A stretch of DNA of 64,000 nucleotides, from contig OZ005737.1 in the NCBI GenBank assembly GCA_963930755.1, positions 261,155,979-261,219,978 of the forward strand, given 5' to 3'. Positions 46,859 through 57,625 of this stretch are shown here, piece by piece. Below the pieces are notes generated by a model, which saw only the letters and a list, made by a program, of their open reading frames with translations, had not been told where the DNA came from and searched no databases. Position numbers and translations under genes: made by a program. This DNA comes from Eudasyphora cyanicolor. Taxonomy: Eukaryota > Arthropoda > Insecta > Diptera > Muscidae. Positions within the stretch are counted from its first letter, which is position 1, and every line of letters starts with the position of its first letter.

Positions 46859-47545
46859 ATACCCTACACCACACTGTGGTACAGGGTATTATAACTTTGT
46901 GCATTTGTTTGTAACACCCAAAAGGAGAATAATCACTTTCTGAGTCGATTTAGCTATGTCCGTCTGTCTGTCTGTCCGTCTGTCTGTCTGTCTGTCTGTC
47001 CGTCTGTCTGTCCGTCTGTGCATGTATTCTTGTAATCAAAGTACAGGTCGCAATTATGGTCCGATCTCGACGAAACTTTACACATATCTTTTTTTTGGTC
47101 CCTATTGAATTTGGTTAAAATCGGTTCAGATTTAGATATAGCCCCCATATATACGTTACCCCCGATTTGACATGTAGGCGCTGTAGAGACTGTATTTTAT
47201 ATGCGATCAGTACGAAATTCGACAGAAGGAGGTCTTTTTACATGAATGAGTATTCAGGGAAGATCGGTGCAGATTTATATTGATTGTTCCTCCTGATTTG
47301 GTATCAAACCGCTATAGAAGTTGTATTTTACTTCCGATCATTAAAATTTTCCAGAAAGATGTTTCTCAATTTAGGAACGAATATTGCTTAATTTAGCGAT
47401 TATCGTTTCAGAATTAGATAATATGTTTCTACCCATTTACCAATTATTCCAAATTATTATGGCAATGACCCTTATCGCATTGTGAGGGAGGTGTAGGGTA
47501 TTATATAGTCGGCCCCGCCCGACTTTCTGCCTTTCCTTACTGGTT
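46859..47545 (+). mobile_element. HelA element nested in mariner
   Basis: A short copy (~690 bp): 5' palindrome, a long CTGT/CCGT tract (46956-47022), about two and a half internal units, inverse end and hairpin. The related mariner at 56035-56080 lacks it (GTTATTTTTGTTAAGTATTG), giving a second empty site inside a T run. Confidence 0.85.
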
Positions 47546-47589
47546 TTTGTTCAGTATGGTTTGGCAAGTCATTTGCGCGAGTAAATTTG

Positions 47590-48250
47590 AGTCTTATTTT
47601 AAGTGAATGGGCTATGGAAAAACTCAATGAAAATCCGATGTTTTATCGTGAAATTTTGTTCAGTGATGAATCCCTTTTTTAATTAACAATATTGCCGTAT
47701 TTGGGCTGATGAGTAACCCGAGGAGTACCAAGAACTACCATTACATCCATTTAAAACAACGACGGGGTGTTTTGTGGGCTCTTTCATATTTCCTCAACAA
47801 TTAGAAAAATCAGAATGTTGTCGTCAATAGTAACCATTATCGCACCACGTTAATGGACTATGTGCTTCTTGAAATTCAAGCACATGGTCTCTCTAAGCTA
47901 TGGTTTTAACAAGACGGCTCTACGAGCCATACAGCACGTGAAACAATGACCTTGTTCAGAAATCATTTGGTGAGCACTTAATTTCACGTTTTGCTTCGGT
48001 AAATTGGCCACCATTGGACTATTTTCTCCGGGGATATGTAAAGTCCGAGAACTTTAGGAATAAGCCAGCTACGATTGACGCTTTGGAAGCCAACATTACT
48101 CGTGGTATTCGCGAGATAGCAGTCGATATGCACGAACTAGTCGCCCAAAATTGGACCTTCCGAATGGACCACCTCAAATGTAGTCATGGCCAACATTTAC
48201 ATAATATCATTTTCAAACAGCAAATGCCATTAATTGTTCTTTTAACAACA
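47590..48250 (+). pseudogene. Mariner transposase remnant, multiply frameshifted
   Basis: Pieces in order: EILFSDESLF (first Asp, near 47660), FKQDGS.SHTARETM.LF (with a stop, near 47910), NWPP.DYFLRGYVKSE (third Asp), ATIDALEANITRGIREI, and RMDHLKCSHGQHLHNIIFK. The C-terminus (48014-48310) is the longest open part. It is clearly inactive. Confidence 0.75.
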
Positions 48251-48945
48251 GATAATAAAAATATTAAGTTCACTTTAAAATTTATGTGTTTTATTTTACA
48301 TTATAAATAAAACCTCACGATGGATAACCCGTTATAAGAAGGAGATTAGGAAAGCGCAAAGACATTCTTGGCACACCTTCTGTGGAGAAGTGGAAAAGGT
48401 CTCAGATGCCGATCCGATAATACCCTGCACAGTCGGTTATCTGCAGGATTATGTCAACAACTGGACAAAAAAATATCGAGCAGTCGCTTAAAGCCTTACT
48501 TGGCACACATATCCCGGGGAGCCCACCGACAGAACTCGAGGAACAGCAGGACCAACAAGAGAGCGAGTGGAGTTCAAGAGTTTTTGGATTGTTGACTGAC
48601 GAATCCAGAATAATCTGGGCTATTAACAGCTTTGAGACCTTTATGAAAGCAGTATCAGCCTCACATATATTCCCAATCGATGGAGGTATACCAAGTGGCA
48701 TCTATACCCAAAGTGGGAAGGATATCAAACAATAAGCCAAAGGACTGCGTAAAAATAAGCCTATCCTTCTTCCTATTAAAAGGTCTGGAATGACTGTTAG
48801 AATCTTTTCTTAGAGAAAACCTGTATACAAAACTCCCGTCGGGGAACCAACATGCCTACATCAAGGGAAAGTCCCTCGACGAACTTGTGGGCGCTATCGA
48901 ATCGTAGAAGGGACTTTTAACAACATTCACTCAGATGCGATATTT

Positions 48946-49370
48946 GTGGCGCTGTCACATTTAAAGGTGAACTCTAGCTTGATTAGACTAATTCAAAGCC
49001 AAAATCTTCGTTACACGACTCTCACAAGGTTTATAAACAGAGAGACCACAGAAGGAAGAGAACTGTCTCCACTAATTTGGAACCTAGCAGTGAATGAAAT
49101 CCTGCTAGATCTAGAATGTTGTGGCTGCAAGATCGTGGCATAAGTGGATGTCGTGGCAATCGCAGTAACTGACAAATTCCTCGACCTCCTCAGTTACATC
49201 TTACAGGTGGGTCCGAACAAATTGGCTAGATGGACAAGAAGCAGCAGTTTAGGCGTTATCCCTAACAAAACAGAATTTGTTCTCTTTACTAGGAAGAATA
49301 AGATCCCACATGTTCCACCTTGCTCGGAAAAATGGAAAAGAGCTCTGAAAGTGCAAAATATCTAGAAATA
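48946..49370 (+). pseudogene. LINE 5 reverse transcriptase remnant
   Basis: TEGRELSPLIWNLAVNEILLD corresponds to the QGG.LSPLLWNL block. The catalytic box reads V-A-stop-V-D-V-V-A-I where functional relatives have VAYADDVAI, so at least one catalytic Asp and the Tyr are lost. A frameshift precedes KTEFVLFTRK. Confidence 0.75.
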
Positions 49371-49594
49371 ATTCTAGATAGGGAACTGTTGTTCGGAGTT
49401 AATGAACTGGAACGAAAAAGTAGCATTTTATTACTGCAGGAAAGCTGTAGGGTCGCGTGGGGGCCTCTCTCCTAAAATCGTCCATTGGATCTATATCAGT
49501 AGTTTGCCTCTGAGTCTCTACAAACCAACTCCATCTACTGTCCTTTGATATTGTAGCGAGAAAAGTTGCCACCAGAGCGGCATTATGGTGCAAG

Positions 49595-50035
49595 TGGACA
49601 GTGCGTGGCGCACCAATATGTGCAAATTCTTTGAACATTTTTAATGTCGTCCCTTTCCTAGCAAGTTCATCTGATTTGGAGTTCCCCGGTATATCCCCAT
49701 GCCCAGGTACCCATGTGAGGTGTATGTTAAAGTGCTCAGCTATATCGTTAGGTGATCTGCTGCAGTCATGGGTTGTGTGGTGAATTTAGGGATGTGGCCT
49801 CCACAGAATAGATGACAGCCTGACTGTCCAAGTAAATGACAACGTCAGTATTGGTCACTTCGTTGCGAATCAGCCACTTGTAGACTTCGCTTATTCGGCT
49901 TGATATAGTTATATCAAGGCTGAGTTCTTTACAGAACACTACGATGCCGAACTTATCATCAAACTTCGAACCTTCCGTGTAGAGGTGGAGATGTTTTATA
50001 TTTCCTTGTGTTCTGTTCTGTGCTGGGTGCCAGGC
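49595..50035 (-). mobile_element. Inverted LINE RNase H fragment inside LINE 5
   Basis: Minus strand: LYTEGSKFDDKFGIVVFCKE (RNase H first acidic motif), DVVIYLDSQAVI, SLNSPHNP, then to KGTTL...FAHIGAP near 49605. It is related to LINE 4 (37121-37690). It occupies the place where LINE 5 should carry its own forward RNase H. It may be an insertion of another copy or a local inversion. Confidence 0.7.
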
Positions 50036-50712
50036 CACAAAGATATTCCGGGAAACGAAAAAGCAGATATTTAGCTAAGAATAGTGCACACCTTACAGGG
50101 GCGATGATCTGCATGTTTTACCACCTTCGTCTCACTGTTTTTCCAGAATCAAGGTAAAGAGCAGGGAGAAATGACACAGACGGTGGAACACCTCGGCAGC
50201 TTGTGAACAGACGAAACTGCTTTGAGACGAAAAAGAATCGCGAAATTCTGAACGCCTACTAATGGTAAAGAGGGATAAACTAAGTACTTTAGTTGAGACA
50301 TAACTCCTTAGAAAAGCATGGAATGGGCATCAGCAATGATGACTTAGAATGCTGACTATTCGGAAGATAGGTATCACTTCCTTTGTCAGTACCTTGGCTT
50401 AAGCAAAAGAAGAAACAAGATACTCTGCTCTTTTTATTTCCAGGCATTAACGGAAAATCGAGGCCACGACCCATTAAGAATATTGGCATACATTAGAGCT
50501 TCAAAGTGGATCCCATGATATTAGAAAACATTAGAGGCTTCTATGAGTATAGATTGCATCCCGTGGAAATAGCCCATAATATAAAAGAAAATCGGAAGAG
50601 AAGATCCAAAAAACAACATGAGGAATACTCGTAAGAATGGATCAAACATGGCACAGACAGCAGACTAGCTCTAGTGTCATCCTCTTATAACCTAACCTAA
50701 CCTAACCTAGTG

Positions 50713-51290
50713 TTCTACCAACCCATTCTTTTCTGGCAGTTTTCTTATTGTCGGAATTCCACCAAAGGTGTAAACCGTTGGCATATAGTCCTCTCGTTCA
50801 GTTACCATAGCACTACATTGTGATATACTCACGTATCTGTAGTTCTTATACATTTACATTTATAGACAGTAGACAGTTCAATCATAATGCCGCTTAGACA
50901 AAAGGAAATTAGTCAGTCCAATCAAAGATGTACAGAAATCGGCACCTGGGGGGTAGCTTTGACAAATCTGGCCAAGATACGAACTGAGAAGGTCAAAATG
51001 TCTCCTCGCACTGTAGAGGAAAAGACAACCTACGTTAGTGTCAGTTCTGACGGGACACTGCCGCATCGGCGAACACGCTAGATTAGGTATTGAATCCAGC
51101 GACGTCTTTAGCAGCTGTGGTGATGAGGAATTAGTGGATAGCATTGAGCACCTACTTTGCTTCTGTCCCTCGTTAAGTAAACAACGTCTGGGTATGACTG
51201 GGTCGGTCATCCTAGGAAATCTTGCAGATCTTTCCGGTACATATTTTCGTACTATTGATAACTTTGTTTATCAAACATGTTGGTTTCGAC
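50713..51290. mobile_element. LINE mosaic: inverted connector piece then forward C-terminus
   Basis: 50713-50860 matches LINE 4 connector sequence on the minus strand (compare 37690-37830). 50884-51290 reads forward: RQKEISQSNQRCTEIGTWGVA, then LTGHCRIGEHARLGI, C-x2-C...EHLLCFCPSLSKQRLG (Cys-His end motif). The two pieces have opposite orientation with a sharp join near 50870. Confidence 0.65.
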
Positions 51291-51329
51291 GAGGGGCATA
51301 TGAGCTCGTGGTATCACTACCTACAATCC

Positions 51330-51440
51330 AGTTAAAAAAAGCCCACAAAAAATGGTCAAATCATACCAAAATTTAACAGCGCAAACCGTTAATATAACTC
51401 GGTGCAATGTCTTTGAAATATCTACTGTTCAGCGCAAACT
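51330..51440 (+). mobile_element. HelB internal-unit fragment
   Basis: AAAATGGTCAAATCATACCA...TATCTACTGTTCAGC... matches HelB 29535-29660. Termini absent. Confidence 0.6.
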
Positions 51441-51449
51441 AGGTGTAAA

Positions 51450-52040
51450 GTTGATGCATCCACAAAAGAGTGACTGTTTGCTGCGGTTTATGGGCTAGCG
51501 CCTTCATCGGGCCGTACTTCTCCGAAAATGAAGTCGGCCAAGCAGTTACCGTGAATTGTTTTCACTATCCCGAGATGATAACGAACTTCTTGTGGCCAGA
51601 AATTGAGTATATGGACTGAACGATATATGGTGTCACTTGCCACACAACCAACGAAACAATGACATTTTTGGTGCGAGAATTCTATGGCCGCGTTATCTCA
51701 CGTCGTAGCGCTGTTAATTGTCCGACACGATCATGTGATTTGACAACGTTTGACTTCTTTCATTGGGGATATTTAAAAGAAAAATTGTACGTCAATAAAC
51801 CAAGAGTCAAGTCAATTCTGTCTCAGAGTCATTGAAAATATGGACCATCGGTAAGAGGTATGCCACCGAAGCCGTGGCGAGCATTTGGCTGATATTTTTT
51901 TTCACACATAATTGTCATAGATATTTTTTATTACTCGTATAATAGTCATGTCATAATAAAAAATATTAACATAATTCTCACAAAACTTTTTGTGTTATTT
52001 ACAAATAACATCGTGAGTTTTGGTTGGATCACTCTTTATA
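51450..52040 (+). pseudogene. Truncated DD41D-type mariner, C-terminal half
   Basis: Plus strand pieces: FIGPYFSENEVGQAVTVN, GVTCHTTNETMTFLVREFYG, VISRRSAVNCPTRSCDLTTF, FFHWGYLKEKLYVNKP. The right terminus CATCGTGAG...GGATCACTCTTTA resembles other mariner ends here. The left end and the first two catalytic Asp are missing or mutated. Confidence 0.7.
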
Positions 52041-52770
52041 TGTTTCTTATTTTCTATTTTAGATAGCATTTCTAATGGCTATATGTATATCATATTACAT
52101 TATTCACAAAGTTAGGATGTACCACATTTTTGTACGCAAAAGATCTCGCAATGTGCAACACACTCACATAAGTCGCCGATGAGCCAGCTAAAGTGATTGC
52201 AATGTGGGGTAGTGTTAGTTGAGCGTACAAACAATAACAACAACTGCGATGAGGATGATGACGGCGTGGATAACAGCAAAGTTTAGCCCACCTTACGGGA
52301 AAATTGGTACAGACCAACAGATGTGATCCCTTCAATTTGTTCATCGTCATCTTCTGATTTTCATCTCACCCCGTGAAATTCTAAAGGATGTGATGGGTGT
52401 GTACGTGTGAGTGTGTTTAGAACTATATTTGAACTCGCGCGTTTGCCTTTATTTATGTGTGTGTGTTTGTGATAGGGAGAGAGAATATTGGCATGATTAC
52501 GAATAGAATTTAATGCTTCAAGCATTTATTCATTAATGTGTGCGTGGTTATATTTATTAATGCGTGAGTCTGTCCTTGTGTCTGACATTGCCCTTATTAT
52601 TGTCCTCCCATCACCCACCCACCATTCTACAAATTCCAGAAACGCAAAGCATTAGCGCTTCCAAATTATATTTGTTACCTTAGCTTCCAGCTAAATTGTG
52701 AGATGTCGAAGCATTTGAGAAGGAAAAAAAAACCCTTTAGATATTTTTTAGATATACTCGTATACAAGAA
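52040..52770. other. Low-copy stretch with GT-rich microsatellites
   Basis: Contains (GTGT)n words near 52395-52475; no element or exon recognised. Confidence 0.4.
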
Positions 52771-52850
52771 AACAAGTAAGAAAATTTTAGTCGAGTAAAC
52801 CGACCCACAAAGTGGCAATATGTACTTTGTGTGGGAGCCAGAAATATGGA
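52771..52850 (-). mobile_element. HelB 3'-end fragment, inverted
   Basis: AACAAGTAAGAAAATTTTAG, TCGAGTAAACCGACC, CACAAAGTGGCAATATG is the HelB tail, hairpin and inverse end in reverse orientation; the body is not recognisable beyond ~52850. 52860-53180 is unclassified. Confidence 0.65.
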
Positions 52851-53184
52851 ATAATTTTGCTCAGTCTTTAGTCATGATTCTCCTGTTTTTGTAAAACGTT
52901 TTCGTTCATTTACGACAAAACGTCAAATTTCGTTCAACTATAACTCTAAATCTATAAAAACCAGGCATGAAATATTTTCGGTACGAAATATTTCCCAGCT
53001 TTCCTATAGTACATTATTGGCTTATATATTTCGCGTATCAATTGATTGATTTTGGGCGATTCTTCGTAGACAAACGAAAACGTTTTTCAAAAACTGAGGG
53101 TAAAAAATAAAGGGTAAATTCTTAAATTTCAGCCAGTTCAATTGAAAAATATATTATCTATGTAGAGAGTCAAGAAGTGACACC

Positions 53185-53399
53185 GGTGAGGACCTTTACA
53201 TATTATATAGACATGGACCGATATGCCCCAATTTAAATGGGAATCGTCCCTAGTCTAAGAAATGCCTCTGTACCAAATTTCGTAAAGATAGCTTCATATT
53301 TGCACTTTGATCACAAGAATACATGGAAAGACAGACAGACAGACAGGGGGACACGGCATAATAGACTCAAAAAGTGATTCTATGTCGATCGGTATAATA
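53185..53399 (-). mobile_element. HelA-related 5' fragment, inverted
   Basis: Shares the order of HelA in reverse: ATAGACATGGACCGATATG, GGGAATCGTCCCTAGTC, CTTTGATCACAAGAATACAT, (GACA)n, AAAAAGTGATTCTATGTCGA and TCGGTATAATAAAC. The 5' palindrome is missing; HelB starts immediately after. Confidence 0.6.
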
Positions 53400-53400
53400 A

Positions 53401-53930
53401 ACAAGTAAGAAATTTCAGTCTGGTAAACCGACCAAGGTATACCCTCACTTTGTGAAAAATGTGTTATATTGTACTAATATTATGAGCTATTTGATTTTGG
53501 TATGTCTTGGCTTTTTTCTATGGGAGGTATTGAAACGGGTATGGCGATAACGACCATTTTAAACAGGACTATAGGAATTTTAAAAACATTTAACTGTGCA
53601 CAAGTTTCAACTTTTTATGCAAAGGGGTACGTTTGTGCGGGAGGTACCATAAGGCGCATGATAATAACGTCCGTTTTACTCTGGACTGTAGGTACTATAA
53701 AACTATTACACTGTGCTAAATTTCAAGTATTTATATGCACTGGTATTAAAGTTATAATGATGGTATATTTTCCGTCGAAGTTTGGATATAAGTCCCACAT
53801 AAATGTCCTCGCCAAAAGATATCAAAAAAGCTGTAGAAGACACATGTTCCTGACATCTGATATGGGCCATATTGGTCCATTCATTCTGCTACCTCCCACA
53901 CAAAGGGAAGGTGTACATATATCATATCCT
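53401..53930 (-). mobile_element. HelB fragment, inverted, 3' end intact
   Basis: It starts AACAAGTAAGAAATTTCAG, then CTGGTAAACCGACC (hairpin) and GGTATACCCTCACTTTGTG. Two ~155-bp units follow (GGGAGGTATTGAAACGGG..., GGGAGGTACCATAAGGCG...). The last part (53850-53905, GGGCCATATTGGTCC...CCTCCCACACAAAGGG) is in forward orientation, so the copy is rearranged. Confidence 0.6.
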
Positions 53931-54560
53931 AAGGCCCCAGGATTTTTGATAATGATCTGCTCACTCCAATGTTTTCCGGTATACCCTAATATATCGCAGT
54001 ATTTAATACTATCTTTCCTAAAATCGTTTAATTTTGTTGCTTGTTTTCTTTGTTGTTGTTATTGTTGCACGGTAAAGCGGGAACCAACGCATTCTTAAAA
54101 GTCACCCTCCCATTAAACGATGCGGTGCGTATGGATTTGTGGGCCGTGCAAATATTTCGACAAAAGAATCGACCGAGAGTGAGTCAAGGCAACCAACCCA
54201 CTCCACCCAAACAAAATCAACAGCGACGCAACTTCCGCAAAGGTTTGTTTCCCTCCCCCTCCACCCATTTCATCATCAATTGCAGATACGAACGAACGAG
54301 TGAACATCAGATGTATGAAATATTTGTAATATAGCACGAGTTTATACACGGTGCAAAATCGCCTTTTTTGATATGTTTGAATCGAAAGAAAATATATTTG
54401 GAACATAAATTTTTAAATATTATATATTTCTGAGCAAATATATATTCATTAAAAATTAATATCATTTATTTGGAACGCATATATTACAACAAAATATATT
54501 TGCAAACAAATTTTCTCAAATAAAATATGTGTTTTGTATATTCTTAATCGTCGTAAAATT
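53931..54560. other. Low-copy stretch; 54346-54420 repeated inverted at 58520-58592
   Basis: No supported gene. GCAAAATCG...TTTGAATCGAAAGAAA...TATATTTGGAACA recurs in inverse orientation at 58520-58592. The ORF at 54041-54334 has no recognisable domain. Confidence 0.4.
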
Positions 54561-54925
54561 CTAAGATGATTCAGCCATGTCCGTCTGTCCGTCCGTCCGT
54601 CTGTGGTAATCACGCTACAGTCCGCAATAATAGAGCTAGGTTGATCAAATTTGGTATAAATATTTCTTATTGTTGCAGGTTGTTTGGGATTGCAAATGGG
54701 CCATATCGGTCAATGTTTTGATATAGCCCCCATATATAGCATCTAACTTGCTGCGATTCCTACAGTTCTCATCTACTATATGTTTCCTACTGTTCTCATC
54801 TACTATATTTTTTTGTTTTTCGGTGTTATTTTCTTTAGGTTTGAGTTATTTTGTGTGGTCACATGCTATCCATGGTGGAGGGTATATAAGATTCGGCATG
54901 GCCGAACTTAACGCTTTTACTTATT
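54561..54925 (+). mobile_element. HelC helentron-like element, short copy with 3' end
   Basis: It has a CCGTCTGTCC tract (54580-54602), AATAGAGCTAGGTTGATCAA..., ATGGTGGAGGGTATATAAG (inverse-end region), the hairpin TTCGG-CAT-GGCCGAA and the tail CTTAACGCTTTTACTTATT. The body sequence is unrelated to HelA/HelB but the end layout is the same. Confidence 0.7.
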
Positions 54926-55080
54926 ATATTTCAAGCAGAATATGTTTAGGACAATACACTACAGAAGCGAATTTTTTCAGCGTGTAAGGAACATACGTAC
55001 TTTTTCGAATCGCATCCCACCCATCCATTGCTTTCATTTGTACAGGAACAGTGGTTAAAAAAATTGTCAGTGAATAAATA
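54925..55080. repeat. Dispersed repeat shared with 58900-59055
   Basis: TATTTCAAGC, CAGCGTGTAAGGAACATACG, TTCGAATCGCATCCCACCC and AGGAACAGTGGTTAAAAA appear in the same order at both places (direct orientation, ~4 kb apart). Nature unknown. Confidence 0.7.
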
Positions 55081-55299
55081 TATTGTACATTATTTTCCTT
55101 GGATACACATTTATATTCTAACTTTTAGGGAAATGTATAATTTAATTGATTGAATTTACAAAATTTTTGCCGAAGGGCTGTGCAGAACTTATATATCAAA
55201 TATATTAAAAACAAGTAAAAGCCTCCACCATAGATTGCTTACAATTTTATTACTGGAAACATCTTTGGACATGGAGCAACGCCTGAAACGATCCTTTTT
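55081..55299. other. Spacer with a tiny inverted HelC end
   Basis: AACAAGTAAAAGC-CTCCACCATAG at ~55212-55236 looks like an inverted HelC end lacking its hairpin. Nothing else recognised. Confidence 0.35.
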
Positions 55300-55970
55300 A
55301 TCCCCTCACCTTAGAGAGGAGGGTATATATCATTTGCTACGAACCAAAAGTGTAACACATCGAAGGAGTGACCTAAGACCCTAAATATGTTCGGCGGATA
55401 TCCGTTTTGGGTCATTTTAAGTCGAATGAGCAATGTCCGTCAGTCTGTCTGTCCGTTGGCTTATGCACACGATAACTCTAGAAGGGAGTAACCAATTCAC
55501 TTCAAATTGTATGTGGTCATATTTTCTTCTATCTCCGGCTAAGTTCGAAGACGGGCCATATTGGTCCACTCCTTCCAGTACCTCCCCCACAAAGGGTTAA
55601 CATTTAGTGAAATATTGATTATTCAATAACTTCTATACTCCTTATTTGAATCCTCTGAAATTCCACCCATAGTATTAGCTTATTAGTCACTATTACCTCA
55701 AAAAAAATGGGCGAAGTTGCCACGCCCCTTTTGGTACCTCCCACACCAATGGACAATTTTGAACCAAAAGTAAATAGCTTATAACTCTATTACCTGTTCA
55801 TACAAAGACTTGAAATTTTGTACAGTGTAATGGTTTAATAGTATCTACAATACCGTAAAAAATGGGATTTATTGCCACGCCCCTTTTGGTACCTCCTTAA
55901 CATTAATACCAATGCAATTTAAATTGATAATAATTTAAATAAAACAAAAAATAAATAAATTTACCAATAT

Positions 55971-56857
55971 TGGGTGATCTAGGTAGAGATACTTTTTTCT
56001 ATAGCCTTTTTTTTGACAGATCACGTGTGAGTCGTGTCATGCTGTCATGTTATTTTTGTTAAGTATTGTTTGGCATTTCGTCATGGAAAGACTTACGCCT
56101 GAACAACGTTTACAAATTATTCAGTTTTATTATGAAAATAATCGCTCGCCAATTGCGCTAAGTCCATTTTTTTTAAATAAAAAAAAAAATTTCCAGTCGA
56201 CCCACGACCTTGACACCTATGAGCAATATTTTAGCTCTCGTTAAGAGCTATCTTTTTGCCATTGACCGATTCCCGATCCGGAATCATCGGTCCATATTTC
56301 TTCAAAAATGACGCCGGTGAGAACGTAACCGTCAATGGCGACCGTTATCGTGCCATGGTAACCGACTATTTGATGCCTGAAATTGAAGCTCGTGATCTCG
56401 GCAACATTTGGTTTCAACAAGACGCGCCGTCTTCCCACACATCGCATCAATCAATGGATTTATTGAGAGAACACTTCGGTGAGCTGATAATTTCACGTTA
56501 TGGGTTGATTGGCCACCAAGATAGTGTGATATCACACCGTAAGACTTTTTCCTGTGGGGATATGTTAAGTCTAAAGTTTGTGCGGCCAAACCCGCTTCGA
56601 TTCAGGCCTTGGAGCAAAACATCACGCGTGTCATTCGCCAGTTACCAGTCGAAATGCTCGAACGATTCATCGAAAATTGGACTCAACGGATGGACCATCT
56701 AAGACGTAGCCGCGGCCAACATTTGATAGACATAATCTTCAAAAAATAAATGCCAGAGAATGTTCTTTCAAATGATAATAAACATTCCCAAGTCAATTTG
56801 AATTTTCTGTGTTTTTTCTTTAAAAAAGTAGGGAACCTCGAAATGGATCACCCATTA
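55971..56857 (+). mobile_element. DD41D-type mariner nested in HelB
   Basis: Termini GGGTGATCTAGGTAGAGATA (left) and GTTCCCTAC-like inverse, ending GGATCACCC (right). ~890 bp, so ~30% of a full element is missing. A relative with the same ends lies at 60252-60772. Confidence 0.78.
56083..56749 (+). pseudogene. Mariner transposase, internally deleted
   Basis: The start MERLTPEQRLQIIQFYYENN is typical of the family. The frame is lost after ~55 residues. Resumes: SGIIGPYFFKNDAGENVTVN, LGNIWFQQDAPSSHTS (second Asp), DLLREHFGELIISRYG. Frameshifts follow; the C-terminal RMDHLRRSRGQHLIDIIFKK is readable at 56688-56748. The first catalytic Asp is in the deleted part. Confidence 0.75.
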
Positions 56858-56954
56858 TTTTTTGAGACTCAAGGTGAGGGGATTCATTAGTCGGTTTACC
56901 CGACTGAACTTTCTTACTTGTTGTTTAACTAAATTATTAAAAAAACGAACGCTG

Positions 56955-57625
56955 CAATTTTTAGGCCGCAAATTCTTTAGTCAATGTGGTATTTGTGGAT
57001 TAAAATAGCTTTTTGAGAGCTACATCTACACAAGGACTACAACAAAATAAATATTTATTTGTATACATTTTATTGAGATGATTTTTTGCCAAAAAAAAGA
57101 ATACAAACTGCAAAGTTTCTGCTAAATTTCTAAAAATGATGTGTTAATGGCTTAAATAAGCACTTTTGCGAGCGACATCTATAGGTGGAATATAACAAAA
57201 TATGAACTGATTTAAAAAAACTTTTACTGCGACGAATTTTTATCTTAATTAAATACAAACTGCAAAGATTCAGTTAAAATGCTTAGAAAATATGATATTT
57301 ATGGCTTAAATACATATATTTTGGAGCGACATCTATAGGGTGACTATAACAAAATATGAACCGATTTGTAAACATGTTGCTGTGATGAATTATTGTCAAA
57401 ATATAATACAAACTGCAAAGTTTCTGCTAAATTGCTTTAAAAATGTGGTATCTATGGCTCAAAACCCGTATTTTGGAGCGACCTCTATAGGGGAGCAATA
57501 TCAAAACATTGACCGATATGGCCCATTTGCAATCCCAAACAACCTGCAACTATAAGAAATATTTCTACAAAATTTGATCAACCTAGCTCCATGATTACAA
57601 CAGACGGACGGACGGACGGACGTAC
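56955..57625 (-). mobile_element. HelC element, inverted, both ends missing
   Basis: Four ~150-bp units with AATACAAACTGCAAAGTTTC and GGAGCGACATCTATAGGG (near 57015, 57165, 57322, 57472). The 5' block follows in inverse order (GGCCCATTTGCAATCCCAAA, GATCAACCTAGCTC) and a (GGAC)n tract. The body words match HelC at 54620-54720. The 3' hairpin end is not visible near 56955. Confidence 0.65.

Larger units (their letters stand above)
46776..48332 (+). mobile_element. Decayed DD41D-type mariner carrying a nested HelA
   Basis: Inverted ends ACGGGTGATTCATCGTGAGG and the matching CCTCACGATGGATAACCCGT are flanked by TA (46774-46775, 48333-48334). HelA (46859-47545) sits in its 5' untranslated part. 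Without HelA the element is ~870 bp. Confidence 0.85.
48340..50712 (+). mobile_element. LINE 5: RNase H LINE with AACCT-repeat tail, disrupted
   Basis: Plus strand: ORF2 linker (LLGTHIPGSPPTELEE) at 48490, ESRIIWAINSFE at 48605, RT pieces to ~49370, connector (YCRKAVGSRGGLSPKIVHW) at 49430. An inverted LINE piece (49595-50035) follows, then WVPGHKDIPGNEKADI at 50030-50070 and a degraded 3' end. It terminates in ATAACCTAACCTAACCTAAC at 50687-50710. Many stops. Confidence 0.75.
55300..56923 (+). mobile_element. HelB element hosting a mariner
   Basis: The 5' end TATCCCCTCACC...GGAGGGTATATATC leads to the 5' block with a short CTGT tract (55440-55454) and ~155-bp units with GCCACGCCCCTTTTGGTACC. 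The mariner (55971-56857) interrupts, then AGGTGAGGGGATTCATTAG, the hairpin AGTCGGTTTACCCGACT and tail TTTCTTACTTGTTG close it. Confidence 0.8.

Noticed and set aside
53502..54334. 198-codon and 97-codon plus-strand ORFs
   Set aside because: The first lies within a rearranged HelB copy; the second has no recognisable domain and crosses into dispersed repeat.
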